Positions 51,202-60,218 of a stretch of DNA of 64,000 nucleotides are shown here, one piece after another. Below the pieces are notes generated by a model. That model saw nothing but the letters and a program-made list of their open reading frames with translations, was not told the origin of the DNA and ran no database searches. This stretch comes from Prochlorococcus_E sp000760215 (GTDB taxonomy: Bacteria > Cyanobacteriota > Cyanobacteriia > PCC-6307 > Cyanobiaceae): assembly GCF_047303175.1 (NCBI RefSeq), contig NZ_CP138945.1; one strand, written 5' to 3'. Both the position numbers and the translations under genes were made by a program. How positions within the stretch are numbered: position 1 is the first letter of the stretch; the number at the start of each line of letters is the position of its first letter.

Positions 51202-54048
51202 TCAACTTTCTGCTTGATTTGATGGGGGTGCAGGTTGAAACATGAACATAGAATAGATAACATTTCTTCTCATATTTGTCATCATTTCAAGAAACATATC
51301 ATAACCTTCATTCTTATATTCAATTAAAGGGTCTTTTTGTCCATAGCCCCTCAAGCCAACAGATTCTCTTAATGCATCCATGGCTTGCAAATGCTCGCGC
51401 CATAATGTATCAATTTGCTGAAGAATAAAAAATCTTTCAGCCTCTCTCATTAGTCCTGGTCTTTGCTCTTCAATTTGAGACTCTTTTAAATCATAAGCAT
51501 TACGTAGTTGCTCTTGAAGAAATGATTGAAGTTCATCTATATTTAAACCTTGAAGTTCTTGTGCTTTTAAATCACTCAATAAATAAACAAATTCTTGAAC
51601 TTTACTCACTAATTGTTGTAAATCCCACTCTTCAGACGGTAGATCAGAGTTAACATAAGCATAAACAATTTCTTGCATTGTTCTTTCCCCATATCCAATA
51701 ACTTGCTTCTTTAAGCCTATTCCTTCTAACACTCTTCTTCTTTCAGAATATACAGCTCTTCTTTGGTTATTCATTACTTCATCATATTCAAAAACCTGTT
51801 TTCTGATGTCAAAGTAATAGGTTTCTACCTTCTTTTGTGCACTTTCTAATGATCTAGTAAGCATCCCAGACTCAATTGGCATATCTTCATCAACTCTAAA
51901 AGCATTCATTAATGCAGCAACTCTTTCACCTCCAAATATTCTAAGCAAGTTATCACCTAAAGACAAAAAGAATCTTGTACTACCTAAGTCTCCTTGACGA
52001 CCAGATCTACCTCTTAATTGATTATCAACTCGTCTAGATTCATGACGCTCTGTACCTATAACATGCAAACCACCTGCTTCACGAACATGAGTTTCTTCTT
52101 GTTTCACAACAACATCGTATTCTGACTTTACTAATGAAATAGCTTCCCTTAAAGATTGAATTAAAACATCATTAGTTGGAGCTTTTTCTGCAGCAGTAGA
52201 TATGCGATCCTCTAACTCGATTGAAGATAGAGCTCGATCACCCCATTCTTTAATTAGTTCACGCTCTAATTTAATGAGAACCTCTTGTGTTTCCTCTGTC
52301 AAAGCACAAGGGTAAAGGTTACCAACTGAACTCATCTCAATAAATTCTTTTTCTTTTTTAGAATTGGAAGTATCACTTCCCTCTCCAAACCCAGAAGCAG
52401 ATTCTTGTTGGCGTTGCAATGGAATAGGAGGCTTATGTCCTTCCTCAGGTTTAACTAATTTTAAAAACAAAGCCTCTCTCACCTTTAAACGAGCCATATA
52501 GTCGCTATTACCGCCAAGAATTATGTCAGTCCCTCTACCAGCCATGTTCGTTGCAATAGTTACAGCACCAGCACGACCAGCTTGAGCAATAATCTCAGCT
52601 TCTCGCTCTACATTCTCTGGTTTTGCATTCAAAAGATTATGAGGTACTTCTTGCTCGGTCAATAAAGAACTTAAAACCTCACTTTTCTCTACACTGGTTG
52701 TACCAACTAAAACAGGTCTACCTTGGTTATGAATATCTACTGTTTCATTGGCTACAGCTCTCCATTTAGCCGATTCAGTTTTAAAGACCTGATCAACCCA
52801 ATCATTTCTGGAACGTGGGCGATTAGTTGGAATGACTGTTGTCTCAAGTTTATAAGTTTTCTCAAATTCAACTTCTTCTGTTTTGGCAGTTCCTGTCATG
52901 CCTGCAAGACGAGGATATAAAAGAAAGAAATTCTGATAAGTAATAGAAGCAAGTGTTTGAGTTTCAGGCTGAATTGCTAATGCTTCTTTCGCTTCTATTG
53001 CCTGGTGCTGTCCATCACTCCATCTCCTACCAGGCATAACACGACCAGTAAATTCATCAACAATCACGGCCTCATTATTTCTTACAATGTAATTAACATC
53101 CTTAACAAACAACTCTTTAGCTTTTAAAGCATTAGTTATATAATGAGCCCAAGGATCTTTAGGATCAAAAAGATCATTTACTTGCAATAATTTCTCAGAT
53201 TTAGCAAATCCTTCATCAGTGAGGGTACATGTTCTTTGCTTTTCATCAACCTCATAATCCCCTTCAGGGTCAATTCCATCTTTACCAACCTCAGCTGCTC
53301 TTTTTAAAGTAGAAACAACTTCGGATGCTTTCTTATATTTTTCCTGGGGTCGTTCAACTTGTCCAGAAATAATCAAAGGTGTTCTAGCCTCATCAATTAG
53401 AATTGAATCAACCTCATCAATTATACAGAATTGAAAATTTCTTTGAACAATTTCATTAATATCACTAGCCATATTATCTCTTAAATAATCAAAACCGAGC
53501 TCGGAATTTGTTGCATAAGTAATATCACATGCATAATTTTTACGCCTTTCAATAGGATTCATATCTTGCTGAATTAATCCGACAGATAAGCCTAAAAATC
53601 TATGTACTTGCCCCATCCACTCTGCATCGCGTCGTGCCAAATAATCATTCACAGTCACAACATGTACGCCTCTACCTGTCAAAGCATTTAAAAAACTTGG
53701 CAAAGTTGCCACCAAAGTTTTACCTTCTCCGGTTTTCATCTCAGCAATTTGACCCTCATGCAAAACCATTCCGCCTATTAATTGCACATCAAAATGACGC
53801 ATACCCAAAACTCTTTTACTTGCTTCTCTAACTACTGCAAAAGCTTCAGGGAGAAGTTCATCTAAACAATCTCGCAGCATATTATCTGAAGCATTCTCTA
53901 AACGACTTCGGAAATCAGCTGTTTTAGATCTCAACTCATCATCAGTCAGAGAAGTTATCTCCTCTTCAAGAAGGTTGATATCAGTCAAAATTGGCTGATA
54001 ACGCTTCAGCTTGCGGGCATTTGGATCTCCCAGCAAAAGCTTGAGCAT
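51202..54048 (-). CDS. secA: Protein translocase ATPase SecA
   Basis: SecA powers export through SecYEG, in cyanobacteria at both plasma and thylakoid membranes. The 948-residue protein has Walker A Met-Lys-Thr-Gly-Glu-Gly-Lys-Thr near 104, the DEAD-type Asp-Glu-Val-Asp, and motif VI Gln-Leu-Arg-Gly-Arg-Ser-Gly-Arg-Gln-Gly-Asp. Between about residues 522 and 650 there is a long insertion, including a Ser/Gly/Glu-rich low-complexity part, relative to E. coli. The C-terminal zinc-binding Cys motif is absent, as in other cyanobacteria. It diverges from the GNAT gene. Confidence 0.97.
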   Translation of the reverse strand: MLKLLLGDPNARKLKRYQPILTDINLLEEEITSLTDDELRSKTADFRSRLENASDNMLRDCLDELLPEAFAVVREASKRVLGMRHFDVQLIGGMVLHEGQIAEMKTGEGKTLVATLPSFLNALTGRGVHVVTVNDYLARRDAEWMGQVHRFLGLSVGLIQQDMNPIERRKNYACDITYATNSELGFDYLRDNMASDINEIVQRNFQFCIIDEVDSILIDEARTPLIISGQVERPQEKYKKASEVVSTLKRAAEVGKDGIDPEGDYEVDEKQRTCTLTDEGFAKSEKLLQVNDLFDPKDPWAHYITNALKAKELFVKDVNYIVRNNEAVIVDEFTGRVMPGRRWSDGQHQAIEAKEALAIQPETQTLASITYQNFFLLYPRLAGMTGTAKTEEVEFEKTYKLETTVIPTNRPRSRNDWVDQVFKTESAKWRAVANETVDIHNQGRPVLVGTTSVEKSEVLSSLLTEQEVPHNLLNAKPENVEREAEIIAQAGRAGAVTIATNMAGRGTDIILGGNSDYMARLKVREALFLKLVKPEEGHKPPIPLQRQQESASGFGEGSDTSNSKKEKEFIEMSSVGNLYPCALTEETQEVLIKLERELIKEWGDRALSSIELEDRISTAAEKAPTNDVLIQSLREAISLVKSEYDVVVKQEETHVREAGGLHVIGTERHESRRVDNQLRGRSGRQGDLGSTRFFLSLGDNLLRIFGGERVAALMNAFRVDEDMPIESGMLTRSLESAQKKVETYYFDIRKQVFEYDEVMNNQRRAVYSERRRVLEGIGLKKQVIGYGERTMQEIVYAYVNSDLPSEEWDLQQLVSKVQEFVYLLSDLKAQELQGLNIDELQSFLQEQLRNAYDLKESQIEEQRPGLMREAERFFILQQIDTLWREHLQAMDALRESVGLRGYGQKDPLIEYKNEGYDMFLEMMTNMRRNVIYSMFMFQPAPPSNQAES

Positions 54049-54185
54049 AATTACAGCAAGTAAAAAGACTTCTTCAGCCTAACTACCAATACACCAAGAC
54101 GTCACTAAACAATTACGCGCTATAAAAGAAATATGCAATTTCTCTCAAAATTCAAGATTGGCATTCAAATGATGGAGTGGTCCAA

Positions 54186-54653
54186 ATGCAAAAATTAATA
54201 CTTGTAAAACATGCCAGAGGAGCACCTGGTCTAAGGATATTGGGATTAGGTCCAAATCTTTTACCTGCCAGAGGGTTATCCAAACTAAGAGATTTGCTTA
54301 ATCAACATACTTTTTGGGCAAATGATCGAAACATCAAAAGCATTCGAAAATTATTAGCAGGCAGTTCAGTCGTCATAAGCATATGGAGAAATAGAAAAAT
54401 CATTGGGTTTGGACGAGCAACAAGTGATGGAATATATCGAGCTGTTTTATGGGACATAGTTGTTGCTGGTGAATTGCAAGGCCAAGGGGTAGGAAAACAA
54501 GTAGTGAAAGCACTTTTATCCCATCACGCAATTAAAGGTGTAGAAAAAATTTATTTAATGACAACTAATAGTTCCAATTTCTATGAACAAATGGGTTTTT
54601 CAACTTGCCACAATCAAATATTGCTCTTGAAAGCAAGCAATTCACAAACCTGA
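54186..54653 (+). CDS. GNAT-family N-acetyltransferase
   Basis: This roughly 155-residue GNAT-fold acetyltransferase has the acetyl-CoA-binding motif A as Gln-Gly-Gln-Gly-Val-Gly-Lys-Gln-Val. The C-terminal Asn-Ser-Ser-Asn-Phe-Tyr-Glu-Gln-Met-Gly-Phe is typical. I start at the ATG at 54186, because GGAG lies eight bases upstream and the GTG at 54177 overlaps that Shine-Dalgarno. The N-terminal 50 residues carry an unusual Gly/Leu-rich stretch (Gly-Leu-Gly-Pro-Asn-Leu-Leu-Pro-Ala-Arg). The substrate is unknown. It diverges from secA. Confidence 0.86.
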   Translation: MQKLILVKHARGAPGLRILGLGPNLLPARGLSKLRDLLNQHTFWANDRNIKSIRKLLAGSSVVISIWRNRKIIGFGRATSDGIYRAVLWDIVVAGELQGQGVGKQVVKALLSHHAIKGVEKIYLMTTNSSNFYEQMGFSTCHNQILLLKASNSQT

Positions 54654-54674
54654 AGGCAGTAGTTTGATTTCAAA

Positions 54675-54746
54675 AGCGGATGAAGAGATTCGAACTCTCG
54701 ACCCTCTCCTTGGCAAGGAGATGCTCTACCACTGAGCTACATCCGC
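54675..54746 (-). tRNA. tRNA-Gly (anticodon GCC)
   Basis: A 72-base cloverleaf fits. The acceptor GCGGATG pairs with CATCCGC, the anticodon stem TCTCC/GGAGA encloses TTGCCAA (anticodon GCC), and the T-loop is AGTTCGAATCT. The discriminator is U, and CCA is not encoded. A TTTT run follows at once and may end transcription. It decodes GGC and GGU. Confidence 0.97.
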
Positions 54747-54832
54747 ATTCAGAAAAAAAAAATTTGTTCTTATAAAGCATGCCCTAAAAAAGGGGATATG
54801 GTCAATGGATTCTTTTAATTGACACTCGTTGA

Positions 54833-55309
54833 TTAATTCAAAGCACTCATTAGAGATCCCATTTCAATAGCTTGTAATGCATAATTCCAACCAAGATTGC
54901 TTTTGACACCTGATCTTTCCAATGCTTGTTGCATAGTATCCGTGGTTAATACTCCAAACACAATAGGAACACCCGTTTCTCTTGAAACTGCTGCTATACC
55001 CTTGCTAGATTCATTAATGACAACATCAAAATGAGGTGTATCTCCTCTAATTACAGCTCCTAGTGTGATTAGCACTTGATAACGGCCACTTTTAGCTAAA
55101 GATTGGCAAACTAATGGTAATTCAAACGATCCTGGCACCCAAGCTACATCTAACTGGGAACTATTTTCAGATATATCAATACCATGCCTACTTAAGCAAT
55201 CAAGACATCCGCTTAAAAGCTTATTAGTAATCAAATCGTTAAAACGAGCTGCAACAATTGCAACCTTTAAATTAGAAGCATTGGTGAAACGTCCTTCAAT
55301 TGTTACCAT
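54833..55309 (-). CDS. ribH: 6,7-dimethyl-8-ribityllumazine synthase
   Basis: RibH condenses 5-amino-6-ribitylaminouracil with dihydroxybutanone phosphate in riboflavin synthesis. The 158-residue protein has Ala-Arg-Phe-Asn near 22, Trp-Val-Pro-Gly-Ser-Phe-Glu-Leu-Pro near 57, and Gly-Ala-Val-Ile-Arg-Gly-Asp-Thr-Pro-His-Phe-Asp near 84, containing the catalytic His. Pro-Ile-Val-Phe-Gly-Val-Leu-Thr-Thr follows. It lies 57 bases downstream of psbZ in the same direction. Confidence 0.96.
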   Translation of the reverse strand: MVTIEGRFTNASNLKVAIVAARFNDLITNKLLSGCLDCLSRHGIDISENSSQLDVAWVPGSFELPLVCQSLAKSGRYQVLITLGAVIRGDTPHFDVVINESSKGIAAVSRETGVPIVFGVLTTDTMQQALERSGVKSNLGWNYALQAIEMGSLMSALN

Positions 55310-55366
55310 GTCTTGCTATGAAAAATCCCGATATACCCACTACCATCGCATGCTACGTGTTCAAAT

Positions 55367-55564
55367 TCAAACAAAGAAATCAAGTAAGCCATTAATCAAA
55401 ACTAGGTGAAACCAGACACCCCCTATGATTTCTATCTTTTTGATCTCTCCATTACGACGATCTTGAGGATCTGATTGTGTCATATAAAGCACTGGGACAC
55501 CAATAACTAATAAAAGTGACGCAAAAAGAAGGGCGTTAATAGCAACTGAACTAAGTACCTGCAT
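55367..55564 (-). CDS. psbZ: Photosystem II protein PsbZ (Ycf9)
   Basis: PsbZ is a small two-helix subunit at the edge of the photosystem II core that helps stabilise it and its antenna contacts. The 65-residue protein has two membrane helices, about 5-27 and 46-64. The first ends in Ile-Gly-Val-Pro-Val-Leu, and the charged loop Asp-Pro-Gln-Asp-Arg-Arg joins them, matching PsbZ in size and layout. It precedes ribH, an order I recall from other picocyanobacteria. Sequence identity to textbook PsbZ is modest. Confidence 0.82.
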   Translation of the reverse strand: MQVLSSVAINALLFASLLLVIGVPVLYMTQSDPQDRRNGEIKKIEIIGGVWFHLVLINGLLDFFV

Positions 55565-55724
55565 GGGGAATGGAGCGATGGAGCAAAAGCTCTCTTCATT
55601 TCAATAATTGTCACATGAGAAGGGACATTTTTTACAAAGATGACAAGGGTTGTCGCGAGGCTTCACATCCAAAACCCCAAAATCGCCTTACCATGCCAAC
55701 AACAACATTGGCAGAAAATAATCT

Positions 55725-58457
55725 ATGACTGCCGAAAACATGCCTTTACAAGGTAATTTTTTCGTTAAATCTGAAGAAACTGCCACAGAGTCCAACTCTT
55801 TACAAAGCAAGAATAAGAGCAATGATTCTGCACTAAGTGAAGATGAATTGATTAAAGATGGTCAACTAAGACCTCGAACAAGACAAAAAACTTTAAGAGA
55901 AAACAATGGATTAGAAGAAAATCCCTCTTCCCCAGAAGAAGATGGCCCTAACTGGTCTCATCACAACCTTGTTAAAAAAACAGAACTGACACCTGTTCTG
56001 AGACACTACGTTGAGCTAAAAGTTCAAAACCCAGGGCGAATTTTGTTATATAGACTTGGGGATTTTTTTGAATGTTTTTTTGAAGATGCAATTCTTCTTT
56101 CTGAAATCCTAGAACTTACTCTTACAGGCAAAGAAGGTGGAAAAACTATTGGGAGAGTGCCAATGGCTGGTATACCTCATCATGCTGCAGAACGCTATTG
56201 CTCAATATTGATTCAAAAAGGTCTATCTGTAGCAATATGCGATCAACTGGAAAGTATTCATAACAAAGAAGGGAAACTTATTAAAAGGGGAATAACACGA
56301 GTCCTGACACCTGGGACAGTCATTGAAGAGGGAATGCTCCCAGCGAAAAGAAATAATTGGTTAGCAGCTATTTCAGTTGAATCAAATCAAAATAATTCAG
56401 ATTATAAATGGGGTTTAGCTAGTGCTGATATAAGTACTGGCGAATTTAAAGTTCAAGAAGGGGAAGGTATAAGCAATCTTGAACAAGAACTATTAAATAT
56501 TGAAGCATCAGAAATTATTTGCGAAGAAGTAGGAAATAAAGTTTTTGAAACATGGAACTCAAAAAATATAAATTTAAATCAACAATCGAAAACCTCTTTT
56601 AGTGTTGCAGAGTCCAAAGCAATACTAAGAAAGCATTACAAACTAAAAACAATAGCTGGGCTTGGGCTAGAAGAGTTGGAGTTAGCTCTTAGAGCATCTG
56701 GTGGTTTAATAAGTTATTTAAATGAAACTAACCCGCTTATAAAAACAGAAAAGAAGCCTATTAGCTCTAAAGTTCAACTTGAATTTCCAAGAATAAAATC
56801 TTCTGGAGAATCATTACTTATAGATGCTCAAACTCGAAGAAATCTTGAAATAACAAAAACTCAAAGAGATGGCCAATTTCAAGGTTCATTTTTATGGGCA
56901 ATTGATCGTACACTTACATCAATGGGAGGAAGATGTTTACGCCAATGGATCGACAATCCACTCATTACTGCTAGTGAAATACTTAATCGACAAAATGTAA
57001 TTACTGTATTAGTTAAAGAAAGAGCATTAAGAAAAAACTTACGTAATCTATTAAGAACAATGGGAGACCTTGAGCGTCTTTCAGGAAGAGCTAGTGCAGG
57101 ACATGCAGGTGCAAGAGAGATTATGGCTATTGCAGATAGTCTTCGAAAACTACCAAGGCTATCTGCAAATATAAAAAATATATCCACAACTCTACCTGAA
57201 TGGTTTGCCGAACTAGAAAAAATTGATCCAAAACTAATAAACTTATCTAATAACATTAAGAATATATTAATAGATAATCCACCACTAAGCATTACTGAGG
57301 GAAATATAATTCATGATGGTATAGATCTAGTATTAGATGGGCTTAGAAATCAACTTGATGACCAAGAAAAATGGCTTTCAAATCAAGAGTTAAAAGAACG
57401 GAGGATTAGCGGCAATAATAATCTGCGCTTACAGCACCATAGAACTTTTGGTTACTTTCTATCAGTTAGTAAATCAAAGTCGGCGGAAGTTCCATCTCAC
57501 TGGATTAGGCGGCAAACTCTATCCAATGAAGAAAGATTTGTTACTCCTGATCTAAAATCAAGAGAAGGAAAGATCTTTCAATTAAAATTAAAATCAGCAA
57601 ATCGTGAATATGAGTTATTCTGTAATCTGCGAGATAATGTAGGCAAATCAGCAAATATTATTCGTAAGATTGCAAAATCGATCGCAGGCCTTGATGTGCT
57701 TTTAGGACTAGCAGATCTAGCTGCGACAAATAACTATTGTGCACCAACTATTTTAGATAATACTTTATCAAGACAAATAAAAATAAAGGGCTCAAGGCAT
57801 CCAGTAGTCGAGCAAATGTTAGTTGAAGAAGATTTCGAGCCAAATGATATTAATCTAGGTCAAAATCAAGACTTAATAATACTTACAGGACCTAATGCAA
57901 GTGGTAAAAGTTGTTACTTAAGGCAAATTGGTCTAATACAATTACTCTCTCAAATTGGAAGTTGGATTCCAGCAGAAGAAGCCTACATCAGTATTGCAGA
58001 TAGAATTTTTACACGAGTTGGAGCTGTAGATGATTTGGCAGCAGGTCAATCAACTTTCATCGTGGAAATGACAGAAACCGCATATATATTAAATCAAGCA
58101 ACTGAAAAGTCTCTAGTTCTTCTAGATGAAATTGGAAGAGGAACATCTACATTTGATGGATTATCTATCGCCTGGTCAGTAAGTGAATTCCTAGCGGATG
58201 ATATTAAAAGCAGAACAATATTTGCAACTCATTATCACGAGTTAAATGATCTCTCAAACAAGATGGGAAATGTAGCTAATTTTCAAGTTCTTGTGAAAGA
58301 AACGCCAGAAAAACTGACTTTTCTACATAAAGTTGTCCCTGGTGGTTCAGACAAAAGTTATGGGATTGAAGCTGCTCGTTTAGCAGGAATCCCTTCAAAT
58401 GTAATTACAAAAGCAAGAGCAGTCCTAAATAAACTTGAAGAGAGAAAGAAATTCTAA
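55725..58457 (+). CDS. mutS: DNA mismatch repair protein MutS
   Basis: MutS recognises mismatches and starts repair. In this 910-residue protein the mismatch wedge motif Phe114-Phe-Glu116 (Gly-Asp-Phe-Phe-Glu) is intact. Walker A Gly-Pro-Asn-Ala-Ser-Gly-Lys-Ser lies near 722-729, and Walker B Leu-Leu-Asp-Glu-Ile-Gly-Arg-Gly-Thr-Ser follows. It is therefore a functional MutS1. An N-terminal extension of about 78 residues relative to E. coli is Ser/Asn/Glu-rich and probably disordered. An 11-codon frame starting at 55693 ends in an ATGA overlap with the start. It diverges from psbZ and converges on cobH. Confidence 0.96.
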   Translation: MTAENMPLQGNFFVKSEETATESNSLQSKNKSNDSALSEDELIKDGQLRPRTRQKTLRENNGLEENPSSPEEDGPNWSHHNLVKKTELTPVLRHYVELKVQNPGRILLYRLGDFFECFFEDAILLSEILELTLTGKEGGKTIGRVPMAGIPHHAAERYCSILIQKGLSVAICDQLESIHNKEGKLIKRGITRVLTPGTVIEEGMLPAKRNNWLAAISVESNQNNSDYKWGLASADISTGEFKVQEGEGISNLEQELLNIEASEIICEEVGNKVFETWNSKNINLNQQSKTSFSVAESKAILRKHYKLKTIAGLGLEELELALRASGGLISYLNETNPLIKTEKKPISSKVQLEFPRIKSSGESLLIDAQTRRNLEITKTQRDGQFQGSFLWAIDRTLTSMGGRCLRQWIDNPLITASEILNRQNVITVLVKERALRKNLRNLLRTMGDLERLSGRASAGHAGAREIMAIADSLRKLPRLSANIKNISTTLPEWFAELEKIDPKLINLSNNIKNILIDNPPLSITEGNIIHDGIDLVLDGLRNQLDDQEKWLSNQELKERRISGNNNLRLQHHRTFGYFLSVSKSKSAEVPSHWIRRQTLSNEERFVTPDLKSREGKIFQLKLKSANREYELFCNLRDNVGKSANIIRKIAKSIAGLDVLLGLADLAATNNYCAPTILDNTLSRQIKIKGSRHPVVEQMLVEEDFEPNDINLGQNQDLIILTGPNASGKSCYLRQIGLIQLLSQIGSWIPAEEAYISIADRIFTRVGAVDDLAAGQSTFIVEMTETAYILNQATEKSLVLLDEIGRGTSTFDGLSIAWSVSEFLADDIKSRTIFATHYHELNDLSNKMGNVANFQVLVKETPEKLTFLHKVVPGGSDKSYGIEAARLAGIPSNVITKARAVLNKLEERKKF

Positions 58458-58473
58458 GTCTTTGAAAACTGAT

Positions 58474-59100
58474 TTAAACAGATGCTCTTAATAAAGCATT
58501 AATCGTTGCTGCTGCCATCGCAGCACCTCCTCTATTTCCATCTATTCGTATTTGTGGTAAATCACAATTTGATAGCAATCTCTTACTCTCAATAACGCTT
58601 ATAAAACCAACAGGCATTCCAATAATCAAACTAGGAGACATTGCCCCCTGGGTGACTAAGTTCAATAAAACTTCCAAAGCTTTTGGTGCACTCCCAAATA
58701 AAACTAAAGGTGATCTACTATTGGAAAATTGATTTGAAAGATCACTCCAAGCTCTCTCTACACCAATTGCAGTACGAGGAGTAGAAGCAGTGGTATTCAA
58801 TGGAGTCCAATCTAAAACACAATAAACTTGAGATTGCAATGTCCTCATTGCCATTGGTGAAATAGCCGCTGCAGCCATATATGTATCAGTCAAAATAGGT
58901 GCTCCTGCTTGCAATGCAGATACGCCTATATGACAAGCATTAGGAGAGAATCTCAAGTAATCCTGGATAGAAAAGTCACCCGTAGAGTGAATTAGTCTCT
59001 CAAGAACTTGTTGCTCTAAAGAATCCACAAATGAGGTTTTAAGCCTTGAACGAATATATCGAAGGCTTTCGAGGAAAATCGGATGGTCAATTGTCGTCAC
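58474..59100 (-). CDS. cobH: Precorrin-8X methylmutase
   Basis: CobH/CbiC moves a methyl group from C11 to C12 of precorrin-8X to give hydrogenobyrinic acid or its cobalt form, in (pseudo)cobalamin synthesis. The 208-residue protein has the active-site His in Leu-Ile-His-Ser-Thr-Gly-Asp-Phe near residue 35. The Gly-Met-Pro-Val-Gly-Phe-Ile and Asn-Arg-Gly-Gly-Ala-Ala-Met-Ala-Ala-Ala blocks near the end are characteristic. It stands alone here, as other cob genes are not in the window. It converges on mutS with 16 bases between stops. Confidence 0.93.
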   Translation of the reverse strand: MTTIDHPIFLESLRYIRSRLKTSFVDSLEQQVLERLIHSTGDFSIQDYLRFSPNACHIGVSALQAGAPILTDTYMAAAAISPMAMRTLQSQVYCVLDWTPLNTTASTPRTAIGVERAWSDLSNQFSNSRSPLVLFGSAPKALEVLLNLVTQGAMSPSLIIGMPVGFISVIESKRLLSNCDLPQIRIDGNRGGAAMAAATINALLRASV

Positions 59101-59165
59101 TTTTGTTTGCTCAAAAAGAATTTTTTAAGGCATGATTTATAAAGAAATACCAATCAGCTACTCTC

Positions 59166-60167
59166 ATGCCAATACATTTGATCTGGGGAGATGATTGTGG
59201 CGGTATTAATAGATCAATAAATAAATTCATTGAACAAGCAATAGAGCCTCAATGGACAAGTATTAACTTAAGTCGGCTAGATGGACAAAATCCAGCACAC
59301 GCTCATCAGTCGCTTGAGGAAGCCAGAACTCCACCCTTTGGCACAGGTAAAAGGATTGTACTAGTCAATAGAAGTCCATTTTGCAATGGGTGTTCAACTG
59401 AATTAGCAACTCATTTTGAAAGCGTAATCAATTTAGTCCCTAAAAACACATATCTAATCCTAATCAATCAAAACAAGCCAGATGGTCGATTAAAAACTAC
59501 TAAATTATTAAATAAATTAATTAAATCAAATCAAGCATTTGAGAAAAGTTTTGTTCTTCCTGCAATCTGGGATGGAGTAGGTCAAAAACAACTAGTAGAG
59601 CGAACAGCTAAAGAAATGAATATAGAGTTGAAGGAAGAAGCAATATTTTCTCTTGTGGAAGCATTAGGAAACGATAGTCAAAGACTGATTTTAGAGCTAG
59701 AGAAATTAGTTCTCTTACAAGAAGCAAAAACGATGAAGACAACAATGCAAAAAGTAGTAATTACTAAAGAAACAGTTGATGAGCTAATACATACCATTTC
59801 AGCAAACTCTCTTCAAATTTGTGATTACCTTCTCACAGAAAAATGGGGAGATGCTCTTTCAAGAGTGGATTACCTTCTTAATCAAGGTGAAGCAGCTTTA
59901 AGGATATTAGCTACAATTACAACACAAATAAGAGGTTGGCTCTGGGTCAGTCTACTTGAACAAAATGAGCCAAAAGAGGTCAGTTTTATTGCTAAGCAAG
60001 CAGGAATTGCAAATCCAAAAAGGATTTATGTGATACGTAAACAAATTAAAGGTAAATCCCCTGTATTTTTTATTGGCTTACTTAGCAAAGCATTGGAAAT
60101 AGAAGAATTATTAAAAAAAGGAATCCCTGCGAAAAATGCATTTCGAGATTGTCTACTAATAAGATAG
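59166..60167 (+). CDS. holA: DNA polymerase III subunit delta
   Basis: HolA is the clamp-loader subunit that opens the sliding clamp. The 333-residue protein shows an N-terminal nucleotide-binding-like domain beginning His-Leu-Ile-Trp-Gly-Asp-Asp. Glu-Ala-Leu-Gly-Asn-Asp-Ser-Gln-Arg-Leu near 176 and the C-terminal collar with Leu-Asn-Gln-Gly-Glu-Ala-Ala-Leu-Arg-Ile-Leu follow. HolA proteins diverge strongly, but these blocks are typical. It diverges from cobH and precedes lysC by 51 bases. Confidence 0.9.
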   Translation: MPIHLIWGDDCGGINRSINKFIEQAIEPQWTSINLSRLDGQNPAHAHQSLEEARTPPFGTGKRIVLVNRSPFCNGCSTELATHFESVINLVPKNTYLILINQNKPDGRLKTTKLLNKLIKSNQAFEKSFVLPAIWDGVGQKQLVERTAKEMNIELKEEAIFSLVEALGNDSQRLILELEKLVLLQEAKTMKTTMQKVVITKETVDELIHTISANSLQICDYLLTEKWGDALSRVDYLLNQGEAALRILATITTQIRGWLWVSLLEQNEPKEVSFIAKQAGIANPKRIYVIRKQIKGKSPVFFIGLLSKALEIEELLKKGIPAKNAFRDCLLIR

Positions 60168-60218
60168 TGATCTAAATTTAAACTTCTCTAAAAGAATCAA
60201 ACCTTCACAACAAAGTAA

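Noticed and set aside
54790..54832. Possible terminator after ribH (GTCAAT ... ATTGAC)
   Set aside because: The stem is only six base pairs with an 11-base loop and no T-run, so it is too weak to call.
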